Shown piece after piece: positions 1-11,920 of a stretch of 64,000 nucleotides of DNA. Source of the stretch: Sipunculus nudus. Lineage: Eukaryota > Annelida > Sipuncula > Golfingiida > Sipunculidae. Numbering within the stretch: position 1 is the first letter of the stretch; every line of letters begins with the position of its first letter. A program made the position numbers and the translations under genes. The notes beneath the pieces were generated by a model. The model saw nothing but the letters and a program-made list of their open reading frames with translations. It searched no databases and had not been told where the DNA came from. The DNA lies in assembly GCA_026874595.1 (NCBI GenBank), contig CM049316.1, positions 35,965,339 to 36,029,338 of the forward strand, read 5' to 3'.

Positions 1-375
1 TTTCACAACAAATTGCTATTGTGGTCAGCACGGGGGACCAATACACGATACGTGAGGGTTTGAACACGGATTTTGCCTCCGTCGAGGCCCTTATGATTTA
101 TTCACCCTGCGCAGCCGGTGGGAAAATCAGCGAAGTTTGGTTCATTTGTTCCTGACTGGTTCTCGGTTCGAGGATATACGTTGGTGTGAGGGGTCAACTG
201 GGGTCAGCGAGCTTTTAGACACGTCCGAGGACTTGACGGCTCCTTCAGAATCAACATCTAAGATAGATCCCCGCTTGATAAAGCAGCGCAGTTTGTTTGG
301 ACGACTCGAGGTGCCAGCTATAACCGTGATTATAGAGTCCTGACTCTCCGCAAAGTCAAAGAGCAGACCAACGCC
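1..375 (+). other. Probable 5' untranslated / upstream region of the LRR gene
   Basis: No convincing coding region is visible here. Open frames run through the segment but have no recognisable domain. It lies immediately before the ATG at 376 and may be the 5' untranslated exon and promoter-proximal sequence of the leucine-rich-repeat gene. The true transcription start cannot be fixed and could lie outside the window. Confidence 0.3.
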
Positions 376-383
376 ATGTCCGT
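376..383 (+). CDS. Candidate first coding exon of LRR protein (start codon, two and two-thirds codons)
   Basis: ATGTCCGT is followed directly by a strong donor, GTAAGT at 384-389. The exon leaves two bases (GT) of a split codon. The acceptor before 5396 supplies G, giving GTG then TTA CGG CAG, which is exactly the frame of the leucine-rich-repeat exon. The joined protein would start MSVLRQDSS. This is an inference from splice-site and phase agreement. The alternative is that translation begins at the in-frame ATG at 5370, which lies in the pyrimidine-rich stretch just before the acceptor and so looks less likely. Confidence 0.5.
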
Positions 384-1252
384 GTAAGTTTTTTATTTAT
401 TTTATTCCGCTACAATGCTTGTACTAAGTTGTAGAACTCCCCCCCCCCCCCCAAGTGTCAATTAATATAGGCCAGGGACGGATTAAACGCGACGAGGAAC
501 GCAACGAGAGGGATTCCGAAAACCCTCTCCCCTGTAAGTATTTTTTGTCCGGGAATGTATATTTCGATGATACCAAAATACCTCACTTATAGTCTTAAGC
601 TGTCGTGTTTGTTTTGTTGTTCTTGTACAATGTATTTGTAATTTTGCATGTGACTGCATGTAAAATGTATTTGCCAAATAGTACACTGATTTTAAAAAAA
701 ATATATAGCCTGACTGTCTACAATTTTTTTTTACCTTAATAATAGATATTGGATGTTGCAAGTGATTTTCTACCCTCACAGTATGTTGCGTACATTGACC
801 CTTGGTTAAAGTTTTGTGACATTTTACTCTACAATAAACAGGGAATTAATTACATCAGCTTGCGGTTTTGTAATAAAACATAAATTGATACTGTTTGAAG
901 TATACCTAGGGTTCACCGATGGTGCTTATATTTTGCCATATTCAGAGTTTAAAATGAAGTATAATTCATTTTACCCTTTTATAGAATATTCAATAACGGG
1001 AACTACCCCGCCCCCTCAGCCAACCATGGATATCGGGGTTTAACCTAGCACCATCTCGGCCCTCTAACAACATAGTCTCAAAGCAGCGTCAATTAAAGGC
1101 CAACCAACCTGCTTAGTCGTACATTCACGGCTAGGTTTAACCTCCTGCAGGGAGAAATTGTCTTTTTATAGCGATTTCTCCAATTTTAAGATTATATCTT
1201 ATTAAATAGAAGTGTGGACATTTTAGGGTATAAGTCCTCTGGTTTAAACGAT

Positions 1253-1290
1253 AACCCCCCCCCCCCCCCCAAAAAAAAAAAAAAAAAAAA
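1253..1290 (+). repeat. C-run/A-run homopolymer block
   Basis: A run of about 18 C is followed directly by about 20 A. Long poly-C or poly-G runs recur through the window (near 439, 5105, 10009, 17646, 18033, 27705, 42128, 61024, 62799). They are low-complexity tracts with no coding content. Confidence 0.85.
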
Positions 1291-2612
1291 TCCTGGACCT
1301 GTCCCTGTAGGTAGACACAAGCATGATAGGTCAATGAATGCAAATACATGTATAACGCCAGGATGATAACGTTTGTGTGAAGACTCGCGTCAGCCGGGTC
1401 CTATCGTATAACACTAAACGTGTTTACTGCTGTAACGTATGGTGTGTGTTGGTAAACGCAGCAATGGTTACTTGTGGAGTGTAGTCGGAGGCGTCTTTCC
1501 GTTTTGAGCTTCAGTTGCAGTTGCCTTTATAATATTTGCAAAGCCGAGTCCCGGTAGGTTGAAATACATGTGAGACTCCAATAAGTATTAGCTAATGTTT
1601 AATATAATGTGAACTGACACAAAAACACACAATCTGATTATTGTGTTCTATGATTATATGTTAAATATTGTTTATATTGTTTTCATTCACAAATAGATAC
1701 TTTTTTAAATAGTATCTAACTGAATATTGGGAATGGCATTAGGAATTTAAACATACTTACTGAAATAACAAATATATATATATGTGTGTCTGTACTGTGT
1801 GTTTTCCCATACGGTAGTCGTTGTATTAAATTTGTCACATGCACGGCCTTTTTGTAGTAAACCAGTGTTCGTTATTTTAATAATTCATAAATTAACCTTG
1901 TAGAAAAATGCATGCCATACACTCACAGTTATGGCTAAATAACAGAGTAGCCAGAATATATGAAAATGAAATTACATTGAAGAATTGAAGAGCTAGAATA
2001 TACGTTTACCACTACTTTACCGTTCATCCTGATGGCACAGAATCACCAAGGAAAACCCAATAGCCTATACACCGAAACCCCTCTTCGATTCAGCCAACAA
2101 TGGCAAGGTGTACCCATGTACACTGTCCTCGAGTGTACACGTTACATATTTTCTCAATCAAATTATCAGCTCCGCTGCGGACAATGGTTATATTATAACA
2201 CAGCGACTTCTTGTTGATTCACTTTGTGCCGGACGTGCCGAGGACGCCATCTTGGCTTCCGTACGCGACACCCGAGAAGGTGTGACCATCTGATAATCGA
2301 CCTGCTAGTGTACATATATTCAATTACTGTCCCTTACTCTTCTGGCGTGTTAAACTGGTCTACTTGGTGGTCAGCAGTGACGATACATGCAGTCAGGAGC
2401 AAGAACGGCCAGCTATTTCGTAAGTCTTAAATAACATATATGGGATATAAAATTTGACATTTATTCTCTTAATCTGAATCAATATTTTGGGATATTCTCT
2501 CTGGGCGATATTCTTTCAAAAATCATTAACGGTAAGCCATTTTGCAAAAGTTAAAGACATATGGGAGATAGAATTTTTATATTTTTTCTCTTTGAATGGA
2601 ATAAAAATATTC

Positions 2613-4364
2613 AGTGGCGTCAATTTTTCTTCCAGGGTGGGGGGGGGATGACTTTGTTTATATATACACACAAACATATACATGTATATATATATACCTT
2701 TTTCAGCGCCTCTGAGTGACATTCAGATATAGCAGGTATATATATATATATATAACATATATATATAATTATTATATATAAACTTAATCTTATTTCAAAT
2801 AATTATAATGATTTAGAAAATAAGTTATTTTTGAATTCTAAGCAAGGTTAAGATATAACATCTTTTAATAAATGGATTCAAAGCCTTTAATTTTGTTTAT
2901 TAATTTATTTTATATGCAATATTATAAAATTATTCTCTGAAAAGTGGGGGGGGGGGATGATTACATTGACCACATCCCCCCTTGCAAAAAAGTGGGGGGT
3001 ACTGTAGATTCAGAAATATTAGTTGGGATTTTATTTTCGTGGTTTTCGTGGATCAAGATAATCCACGAATTCATGATTCCAACGATCAAAAATCACACGG
3101 ACAGAGGATATACGATATCTTAACGGCAGCTTGTGGTCGACTTTATATATATAATTGTTACCGCTAGCTGACTTTTCAATAAAGATACAAAAATTGTTTA
3201 TTAATATTTTTATGATTGATTTTATACATTTATTAAATGCACTGAATTGCTTTTCGTAAATTACTATTAAAATGCTGGATTTATAAATCTTCTTTTGTCA
3301 ATTAAATTATTTCCCCTAATATCGTAAAAACACGGCGCCCCTGATATATTTACAATAAAACAATATCAAAGAATAATTTAAACTGAAAACGTATCCCCAC
3401 ATTTCCTCTTATCAACATTTCGGGTGAAAATTCAAGAACAATACCACATTTCTGTCGCGCAAAGCGGTAGTTCTGAAACGCCAAGAACGGTACACAAGTT
3501 CCAATGTTCGTAACCACAGCTACCGAGGCACGGCTTTTTCGGAACCGGCCTTTTCAACCTTCTTTCAATAGAGATTAAACGAGACTTACGTTACCTATTG
3601 GCCTAAAACACAAGCGCCATGTAAACTCATTTGCATTACCGCGAGTTGCGTGCATAACAGTGAGCAATTATTAATACATGAAGGCGGTACTTCTTCCGAT
3701 TATTGTCGATAGTTGTACATATATGTTAACGCAAGTAAGCGCCACAGAATACTAGTAGGCAAATTATTTCTTTATAATTTCCAAATATAGCTGAAATGAT
3801 GAATGACGAACGAACCGTGTCTCATCTCACCGCCCCGTCAGGAATATACAGGCGCCACATGTGACTATCGCCTAGATTAAAAAAAAGTTATAAACCTTCA
3901 TGTCATTGTGGACGGTCCCGTTTCATTTTTCCTCCGGTCAAGTGATGGTTTACGTTTTCTGTGAACATGGTGTGATGGGGTGTTATAACTGGTAGCCGAT
4001 GTATCGGTTGTTACAAATAATAGCCGATGTATCGCCCGGCACTTTCGGTCACGGCTGATTAATTCTTCGTTAGGCTCGGGTCGGGCGGAGCATGTTTGTT
4101 CAACACTGACCCGATTGATCGCGGTACAGGCGCACCGGGTGATAAGCATCAAAGCCGAACCACCTGTGTACATCGGGCTCGTCTTCCTTGCGCACATGGA
4201 GGTATAAATAAACATAATTTCCTAAAGTTTTCTGTGTCTTTCCACGAATTCAAATACCCCAAGATATGCGTTTTGTACAAAAACCACGAAATTTTAAGCC
4301 CACGATATTATCTGAATCCACAGTATATATACCCCCATCCCCCCCCCTATATTGACGCCCCTGA
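2613..4364. mobile_element. Older G-rich repeat element with gcgtcaa ends, interrupted by a later insertion
   Basis: The left edge reads CAGTGGCGTCAA and the right edge TTGACGCCCCTG, which are near inverted copies. Internally it has G-runs and the sequence GATTACATTGACCACATCCC. A second copy at 14936-15035 shares the ATTACATTGACTACCCCC segment, the AAAAAAGGGGG segment and the CCCCCTATATTGACGCCCCTG right edge, but lacks the sequence at 3002-4323. The pair therefore defines a repeat family that was later split here by another transposon. The superfamily is unknown and the left boundary is uncertain. Confidence 0.55.
3002..4323. mobile_element. Non-autonomous DNA transposon, 1.32 kb, TA target site
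   Basis: The left end starts CTGTAGATTCAGAAATATTA and the right end, read on the other strand, starts CTGTGGATTCAGATAATATC. The imperfect inverted repeats continue for about 50 bases through a shared TTTCGTGGTTTT block. TA lies immediately outside both ends (3000-3001 and 4324-4325). No transposase frame is visible in the interior, so it would depend on an enzyme made elsewhere. TA duplication fits Tc1/mariner-like transposition but does not prove the family. Confidence 0.65.
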
Positions 4365-4715
4365 CAATATTATAAATTTCGGACAATGTCATATAATGAT
4401 AGACATTTGGACGATATTCTTTCAATAATTTTTACCTCCGGATTGTGACTATATAGTTTTTTTTTAAAAACTCGACATGTTTTGCTTGGAAAGGTTTTTT
4501 AAAAGGACAAGTCCATTGCCTGTTGGTGGTTGCAGTCTTTGAATAAAAACGAAGGCAACCATGTAAGTTACTTTATTAATAAACAATCTGTATTTCAGAT
4601 TTTCACGTATTAGAGTCGCATTTCTTAAGATAAATATTTTGGTATACATTGTAATTGCTTTCTTCAGAAACTAAATGCACAAAGATCCTTGATCAGAATA
4701 CTTTCTCCTTGTTAT

Positions 4716-5005
4716 CTTGAACCCAAAAGAACCATTTAAAAACCCTATAAATCATTGTAAAGAACCAAAATGAACCATTTAATAACCATAAAAAAGCACC
4801 TAAAGATCCCTAAAAAGAACCCAAAAGAACCCTTTGATTGTAATGCAAAGGTTCTTGAAAGAACCCTTCAAAGAACCCTTTACCGGTTTTTTTAAAGAAC
4901 CCCTAGATAGGGTTCTTTTAAAGAACCCGTACGGGTTCTGCTATTGGGACAAGCCAAAGAACCCCTGGAGGTTCCATAAAGAACCTTTCTTGCAAAGAGT
5001 GTACG
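4716..5005. repeat. AAGAACC-rich repeat with palindromic segments (MITE-like)
   Basis: The motif AAGAACC occurs more than ten times, with facing GGTTCTT copies (for example around 4911-4940, a near-perfect palindrome centred on CCGTACGG). Read on the other strand, the right edge begins CACTCTTTGCAAGAAAGG. This arrangement of many short inverted GGTTCTTT/AAAGAACC pairs resembles MITE families seen in fish and invertebrate genomes. No coding content is visible. Confidence 0.55.
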
Positions 5006-5117
5006 CGAATAGGAAAATACAGAATACAGAATCATAATCGTTTGCAAGTTATGTCGAGATTTCATCATTTTACCATCATTTGCGGTTCGTGTGTGTGTGT
5101 GTTGGGGGGGGGGGGGA

Positions 5118-5180
5118 TATCAGGAGTTGAACCGGGGGTTTTTCAAGCCGTGATTTAACGCGCTAACCTATGTCCTATCC
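5118..5180 (-). repeat. tRNA-like SINE head fragment
   Basis: On the minus strand there is an A-box-like TAGGTTAGCGCG and, about 35 bases on, a B-box-like GGTTCAACTCC. I see no full cloverleaf and no acceptor-stem pairing, so this is more likely the 5' head of a tRNA-derived SINE than a functional tRNA gene. Confidence 0.4.
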
Positions 5181-5395
5181 CTATTCGATATATGCATTTA
5201 CGATCATCTATTTGGGGAAATTTACCTAAGGAAACTTACAAAATCTTGATCTCTTTCGTGGGAAGAGAACCCCTTTTTTATTGGGGAATACAGTATTTGT
5301 AACTTTCAATTACGATTTTGAGCAAACATCATTACATATTACTTAGGTATTGTAATCTTTTCCCCTAATATGCCTTCTCATACTTTTCTTGGCAG

Positions 5396-6302
5396 GTTAC
5401 GGCAGGATTCTTCCGTGGCCGACATTCAAGAGGCTTCGATGGCCGGATTTGACTTTAAAGTACAACACCTCAAGACACTGACCCGTTACAATGATGCCGG
5501 TGACTTAGAGTTAGACCTGGTTGGCCAAGGTTTGCGTAAAGTCCCACCAGGCGTGTTCGCCATCGAAAAACTGAATATTTTGTTGTTATCAGAAAACCCA
5601 ATGCGGCGCCTTCCGCCAGATCTCGTTAACCTCACGGAACTACGCGAGATTTCAGCGCTACAATGCCAGTTGACTCGTTTCCCGCCTGTGTTAGGGTCGT
5701 TGACGTCACTGCAGACATTGCGCCTCTCTTTAAACCCGCTGACTCGTTTTCCCACGTCTTTGATCCTACTTAAAGATCTGGCGAACTTAGAACTTGTCAT
5801 GTGCAGCTTAGATGAAATTCCAGAGTGTATATATACACTAACTCACCTTAAACATCTGGATATGAAATGCAACCGGATAACTTACGTATCTAGAATGATA
5901 AAAAATCTTAAGAGACTGATTTCTCTTGACTTGGGTAACAATCCTTTCGGGGAATTCCCAAAAGAATTATGTTTGTTGGGATCCCTTCAGAATTTAAGTT
6001 TGTGTCATTGTGGAATAAACAATTTACCAAAACAAATCATGCAAATTAGTAACTTGCAAGAACTGAGGTTGAGCCACAACCGTTTGTCTTCACTTCCGAG
6101 GGAAATCTGTAATTTATTTCAGCTGAGATTGTTTCATGCAGACCACAATGGCATAAGTGTAATAACTGACGATGTGTGGACATTTCTGGAGGAAATACAA
6201 AGTGAAGGAAGCGTATCTCTGGAAAGTAACCCCGTTAATCTGAAGAAGAAACATGGGACATTTTTGTCCAATTCCTCGTCGGTTAAGGAAGACTATAGCT
6301 AG
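5396..6302 (+). CDS. Intracellular leucine-rich-repeat protein (SHOC-2-like repeats), main exon
   Basis: This exon encodes nearly all of a roughly 304-residue protein made of leucine-rich repeats. About ten 23-residue repeats run from residue ~40 to ~275 with the pattern LxxLxLxxNxLxxLPxxI; clear examples are LSENPMRRLPPDLVNL, LSLNPLTRFPTSLILL and LSHNRLSSLPREICNL. The LP.xI ending is typical of the cytoplasmic SHOC-2/Ras-suppressor class, which acts as a protein-binding scaffold. There is no signal peptide, membrane segment or cysteine cap, so it should be cytosolic. After the repeats is a short basic, serine-rich tail ending at TAG 6300. The exon begins after the acceptor at 5394-5395; an ATG at 5370 would lie inside the splice signal. 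The partner is unknown. Vertebrate LRRC proteins of about 300 residues have a similar layout, but I cannot assign an orthologue. Confidence 0.85.
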
Positions 6303-7401
6303 CCCAATATTGAAACCTAAATAGCACGCAGTAGAGCGCACACCTCCGCCCTGGCAAAGGAATCATACTCGATCCACCCGTTCATCTGAGTCCGCACATG
6401 CGTACAAACAAGTGACCACACAAACAAACCAACAAGCAAACACGAGTAGAAGACATGACCTCTTTGGCAGCGGGAACAAATAACTTTATTGAAATTATTT
6501 GAAGAAGATGCCAGTTTTCACTGAGTGTTGCAAGCAAAGAGATTTTCGAGGCATTCTGTTCTTGCTTATTGAACAGGCCTGGCCTTTCTGTGCATGCTGA
6601 GTGTTTGACAGGACCGAGAGAATAGAGATAGACTGTCTACTTATCAGGTTATCATTCACGAATGTGTTATTTTTAGTTTCACATGTATGGTATTTAACCA
6701 GTCTGTACATTTATGATACCGGAATGTAGGCTGAATTAAAAAAATAATTATTTTATTGTGGCTACAGATGCAGCTAGAATACAAACAAGGTTGCATATGA
6801 TAAAGTGTATGGTTGAGCCTTTGACAGCAAAACCGTAACCGCTTAGTTTTCAAGATGGTTGTGCGAAATTTTCATGAAAATTATTAAGTAAGTTGTAACC
6901 ATAGTTTAGTAGTGCCGGAATTACATGATAAAGCATCACGTGGTTCCTGATAGATGGCGCTGCAATAGCCCCTTCGTAAAAATATAGGAAAATATGAGAA
7001 ATTACCCTATTAGGACACACTAGGCATCGTTCATAACCGTTCAAGAGCAAGGGACGTTTCCGTTACATGACAACGATTGAGTGCCAAAACCGTCAATTAT
7101 AATATAGATTTTGTATTAATGATAAAAACAAGGTAGATGCACAACCAAGTGTCTGATGGGGACCATGTCATTGAACCAATGCAGTGAAACTCTTTTAGTA
7201 TCGAAATTTACAATTAAAAGGTGCATAAACCGTGGTCTCTTTGTATATTACTGTGGAGCATACAGACATCTTGTGAACATGTCAACTGAACATCAGGTTT
7301 TGTGAGTTATATGTCAATATTTATTTAATGCATCATTTTTGTTTTGTGTATATTGGTCATCAGGGACCTTCGCGCCATTGGGAGAGACCTTGTTCCACCA
7401 G

Positions 7402-7552
7402 GCCGCCGTGCCAGCAATTTTTTAAATTATAATCAACGCAGATGAACCAATCACGTGACTCGCTCACACTAACTCTACGCACCGAGCAAAACAAATCTGT
7501 TGCTATTTTCATATCAACAGTCATATATCATGAAATAGCTGGCACGGCGGCT
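7402..7552. mobile_element. Small inverted-repeat element (MITE-like), ~150 bp
   Basis: The left arm GCCGCCGTGCCAGCAAT and the right arm AATAGCTGGCACGGCGGC are inverted copies over about 15-18 bases, separated by about 115 bases with no coding content. The size and arrangement fit a miniature inverted-repeat element or a stable stem. Target duplication is not clear. Confidence 0.45.
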
Positions 7553-10008
7553 ATATATAGCTTAAATGGAGATGCGTGGGAGGGTCTATGCACGAATTGC
7601 TATGGGCATCAGGATACAGGTTTTCCACTTGTTCAGCAAATCAGTTTTTATGACTTTGTCATATGCCTTTAACAAAATTCCATGACCTTTCCTCACAACT
7701 TTATAAGAAATAGTTATACATGAATGAGCAATTAAGATAATCTTTAAATTTTCTATCTTTGAAAATATTAAAATAACTGTTATTCTACAGCTGAGATTTA
7801 CATACCGGTTTTTCGTGAACCATACAATTATAATTCAAATAAATTTCATATTTTTTTTTTCATGACTATTTGAATATTAAAAAAACATGACTTTTTAAGA
7901 ACGGAAATTTCAAAATTTATTAACTTTTAAAATCGTGGGAGCCCTGTGGATGGTTCCACAAGAAGTCAAGGCCTGCAATAAACCAGCGCTGAATAAGATA
8001 ACCTGATGATTTTTTACGCTTTCCCTCATAGGTTAAATGTGTCCTATAGATGTCACCCTGATTCTGACAAAGGTAAAATAAAGTAACGGAAGCTTGCATG
8101 GTAAAAAAAATGTGCCAACAATGAAGATACATCGCGACGTCGGAGACTGGATGCAGTTTTACATCATGAAACATCTGGAGTTGACTTTGCGAGCGGTAAT
8201 GCGACGTCATAAGAGACGTCAGTGGTCCAACTGCGTTTTCACGGCTAAATTGTTACACCTAGAATAGGTGCTGCGACCTGCCGGTAAATCATACAACTAA
8301 TGTATGGTTCTTTGACCGTTGCAGATCATCAGGAGACACGAGAGATGCGCACACAGAACTTTACATGTATCGACGCGAAGATTAACGTTTTGTTTTACAT
8401 ATAATATGTCATATTGTACCGGAAAACAATTACTGACGGACTGACAGGTAAACCGAGCGGTTCCGACAGATCGGCGGCGCTCTCATTGGTCGGCTCACTT
8501 ATATTCATGATAAACAATCCCACGATGGTGCTCGGAAGCCGCTCGGGCGTTGTCGACAATAATGGCCTTGAAGACAGGTACACAGTGCTTCGCTGTGCCT
8601 GATTAAACAGCTAATTATACGCGGCTAGACACCGTAATGCGTGAACCATTTGGGTCAATTTTATGTGTGAGCAGGAGATAAGTTAGGAATTTCCTTGAAA
8701 TGTACCAACTTTTGATTTTTAAGTTTGAAAGTTCAGACAAGTAGCCCCGGCCGTCCCACACTGCAACAGTGAAAGAGGTTCAGTTTGAGTAGAAATAGCA
8801 TGGAAATGTGCCAGTCAGCGTTTTTTGCCCGTCGATTGGCTGAGAGAAGCGGGCAATACCGCCAATACGTACTAATTTCATAGAATGCCCCAGCTTAATT
8901 GCTCGAGCGAATGGGTTATACAGTCTCAGATCCAAACGTTTATGTGTGTCCCTGACCTTGCCCACTTGCTTCACGTTTTAGCGTTTTATTACACAAAATG
9001 TCAGAAATAAACCTTGAACGCTGAATGAATCGATAGTCAAGTTCACTGCAATTCAATAAATAAAACTAGGTAAACGTGATAGCACGTGGCGATGTTATGT
9101 GCATGGTAGATTTCATCCAGAACAGAGACTGGGCCCTGATGTGATTGGATGATGCAAAGGGTGATGTCACAGGCAAAATTGAGAAATGACTGAAATATAG
9201 CAATACATTTTTTTAATCTTCTCTGGAAATATGGAGCTGACAATGACAGAAATGCTAAGCTTTTGATGAGATCTAGAATTTTTAGTCACAGGGGATTTCC
9301 CTGTGTGTGACGTCACTGCCGAGGTGACAGTGCTCCCAGATGTGCCAATAGTTTTTGAACAAATTACACAACCTCATGTCTTTGTGGAAAATTAAAATGC
9401 AAATGCTTTTCCTGCAAGAATTGGGTTCAATTAATGTAAAATCTATATTAATTATTTTCATTAGCAATACAATGAGTTTTGGAATACGCTTGCTTGACAA
9501 TAAATTGCAGTTGTTCTCGTGGTTTCAAAATTGGCCGCCAGATGGCTCTCGCTGATATCTCTTGCAAGCAAGCGGTCTGTCAATTTTACAAAAGAAAGGC
9601 AAAGTTATACGATGGTTGAGTGATTATTTGCTCTTGAAGATGATACATACTAAAAATCATTTGTCCTTAAAAAATGAAAGATCTGTCTTTCTAAAATTCA
9701 AGTTTATCCACTGATGTTTCATTTATCTACATTTCGGCTAGCAGCATGTTACGTATTGGAAACAAATGTTGTATATGAAGGGTAAAATGGCAAAAAATAA
9801 CTCTCTGCCCACGGGTTAGCTCACTTCATTCCTGCTTGTACTCCGAAATCTAGCTAATGGATGAAGGAACTGAAAACGACTAAATTCACTCCAACAGAGA
9901 GGGCATGCATATTGCATATATCGTCCACACCCTTTTAAAAATAGTAAAACAGTATTTTAATAGTTAAACATATTTCACACTTTTTTAATCTATCGGTGTT
10001 TCGGGGGA

Positions 10009-10055
10009 TCGGGGGGGGGGGGGGGGGGGTGTGGGGTGTGGTGGGGGGTGGGGGT
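10009..10055 (+). repeat. G-rich tract with quadruplex-forming potential
   Basis: A run of about 20 G is followed by GTGTGGGGTGTGG and further G4-6 blocks. At least four G-runs of three or more are separated by short loops, so the strand could form a G-quadruplex. It is not associated with a recognised gene. Confidence 0.7.
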
Positions 10056-11848
10056 AATATAGGTGACACGGCATTGTAAAATTATTAGAACAAGTGCTTG
10101 CTTGCACTGGCGATATCACGTGATAATAACAGCAATGGATTTATCAAGATTTTTTTAAGAAGATAAAAAAAATAACCTCGAGTCCATCAGAACAAACAGA
10201 AAATTTAATTCTTATTTAGTAAAGTAGAAAGTAGATGTCGTGACAAATTAATCGGTTTTATAAGGTAATGGCTTGATTGAACAACAGGCTGCTTACGTTA
10301 TCAAATGGATACAGGGCCCCTGGCCGTGTATGGGACACGTGACGAAATTGATAGTTCATATCATTGCCACTTGGAGAATGTAATCCCGCACATAATGAGG
10401 CACCGTCATGGAATGAGATGGACAAGCGTCACGAGTAAGCAATGTAACTGTGCCCAGGGACGCACCGACCCGGAATGAAATCGACAAGCATCACTCTGTT
10501 CAATGACACACCTCTCAGAAATGAAACTTAAATCATATCAAATCCTTAGTAGTGTGAAGATGCAGGTGCGGGTACGCTTTTGAAGTATTTGGTCAGAGCA
10601 ATGCATGAAAATAGAGTGACTGTAAACGGTTAAATGTGTGATCTTAAGATAATATGAACCGGCTGTCTGCCACTGACAGTTACGCTGCCCTCAGGTCAAC
10701 ACGAACAGAAAACCGCACAAGACGGGGAATAACATAAGAAAACCAACCGCTTTCGTAATTACTGATAATGTAAGAAAATGTGATCAATGAATAATATATA
10801 CATATGCTGGTTACCAAATTATAAATTTTGGGAATGGCCATTATATCATGACATTGTCAGGGACGGCCACATTTTATCCACAGTGGCCAGCAAAAATGAC
10901 AGGAACAGCGGTATAGGCCACAAAAAGCCGTTATGCTGGACAAAGTCTGTCACATGCCCCAATGCTGATCTGCCCTTCGTTGAGGTTGTATTCACAGGCT
11001 CACTACATGAGAACCTGTTACCAGATAAGGACACCATGGCTTTGACTGGTCGGACATGTTGATTTATCTTATAGGCTGAAGTTTAAACGTATCATTCTTC
11101 ATTTAGACTCGGGCCTGCACATGACTAGTTAATTTTACTCTTAAACTTATTCGGGTCAATGCGCATGAGTGTAATTAGGTTATTCCTGACACGAAATTAC
11201 TGGGCACCTTCCGTCTGCTGAAATGACCTAGCGGCTAGGAATTCATTGAGTATGCCGAACGGGACTTTCGGTTTTTTTTCAAATTTCTTGAAATAAATGG
11301 CGTCCAATAACAGACCCATATGGCGTTGCGGAGCGCCTCCGTATGTATGCGTAAAAGACCAGGAGATTGCTGCCATACATGTCTGTATTTGCCCGCGCTG
11401 CCATCTGGTGACAGCAAGTATAACTTTGACATTGTCAGGCATTGTTTATTATACGTACCGTATATGCCGTGTATACTTCATAGTCTCCGAATGGCCAAGT
11501 CCGTTTATCTCGTTTGGTTACTGATAATTCGTTGACATTTATTCCCGAATTTAGAGATGTCAGTCATGATTATATTCAGTGCAGTTTAGAAATTGAAATG
11601 GGTTAATTGTTTTTCCTTGAGCCAGAAAAATCCTTATAAACAACACGAAACTTAAACTTTAGTATTCAATATTCACAACAAATTTGCTCGTGCTCTATCT
11701 AGAAAATGTGACTTTGACATATAATATTGATCGATACCTGCATGTTAGTAAAATTAATTTCTGAAGTATCTGAACTATTTCCTATTACCTGAATTCTAAC
11801 AAATGAATTAAAGTAAATAATCTGAGAGAATCTTTTTTTAACAGTGCA

Positions 11849-11850
<2 letters not shown>

Positions 11851-11918
<68 letters not shown>
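11851..11918. repeat. (AT)n microsatellite, 68 bp
   Basis: Uninterrupted alternating AT over about 34 units. Similar tracts occur at 14701-14731, 21031-21094 and 49165-49238. Confidence 0.95.

Positions 11919-11920
<2 letters not shown>

Larger units (their letters stand above)
384..5395 (+). other. Putative intron 1 of the LRR gene, repeat-filled
   Basis: The stretch has donor GTAAGT and acceptor TTTTCTTGGCAG. It holds a poly-C run at about 439, a C/A homopolymer block at 1253-1290, short (AT)n at about 2738-2753, a nested transposon pair at 2613-4364, an AAGAACC-rich repeat at 4716-5005 and a tRNA-like repeat head at 5118-5180. The remaining sequence (about 500-2600) shows no gene I can support. 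Confidence 0.45.

Noticed and set aside
10787-11062. 91-codon open frame on the + strand
   Set aside because: Composition and content are not protein-like, there is no conserved motif, and a similar-length frame exists on the other strand.
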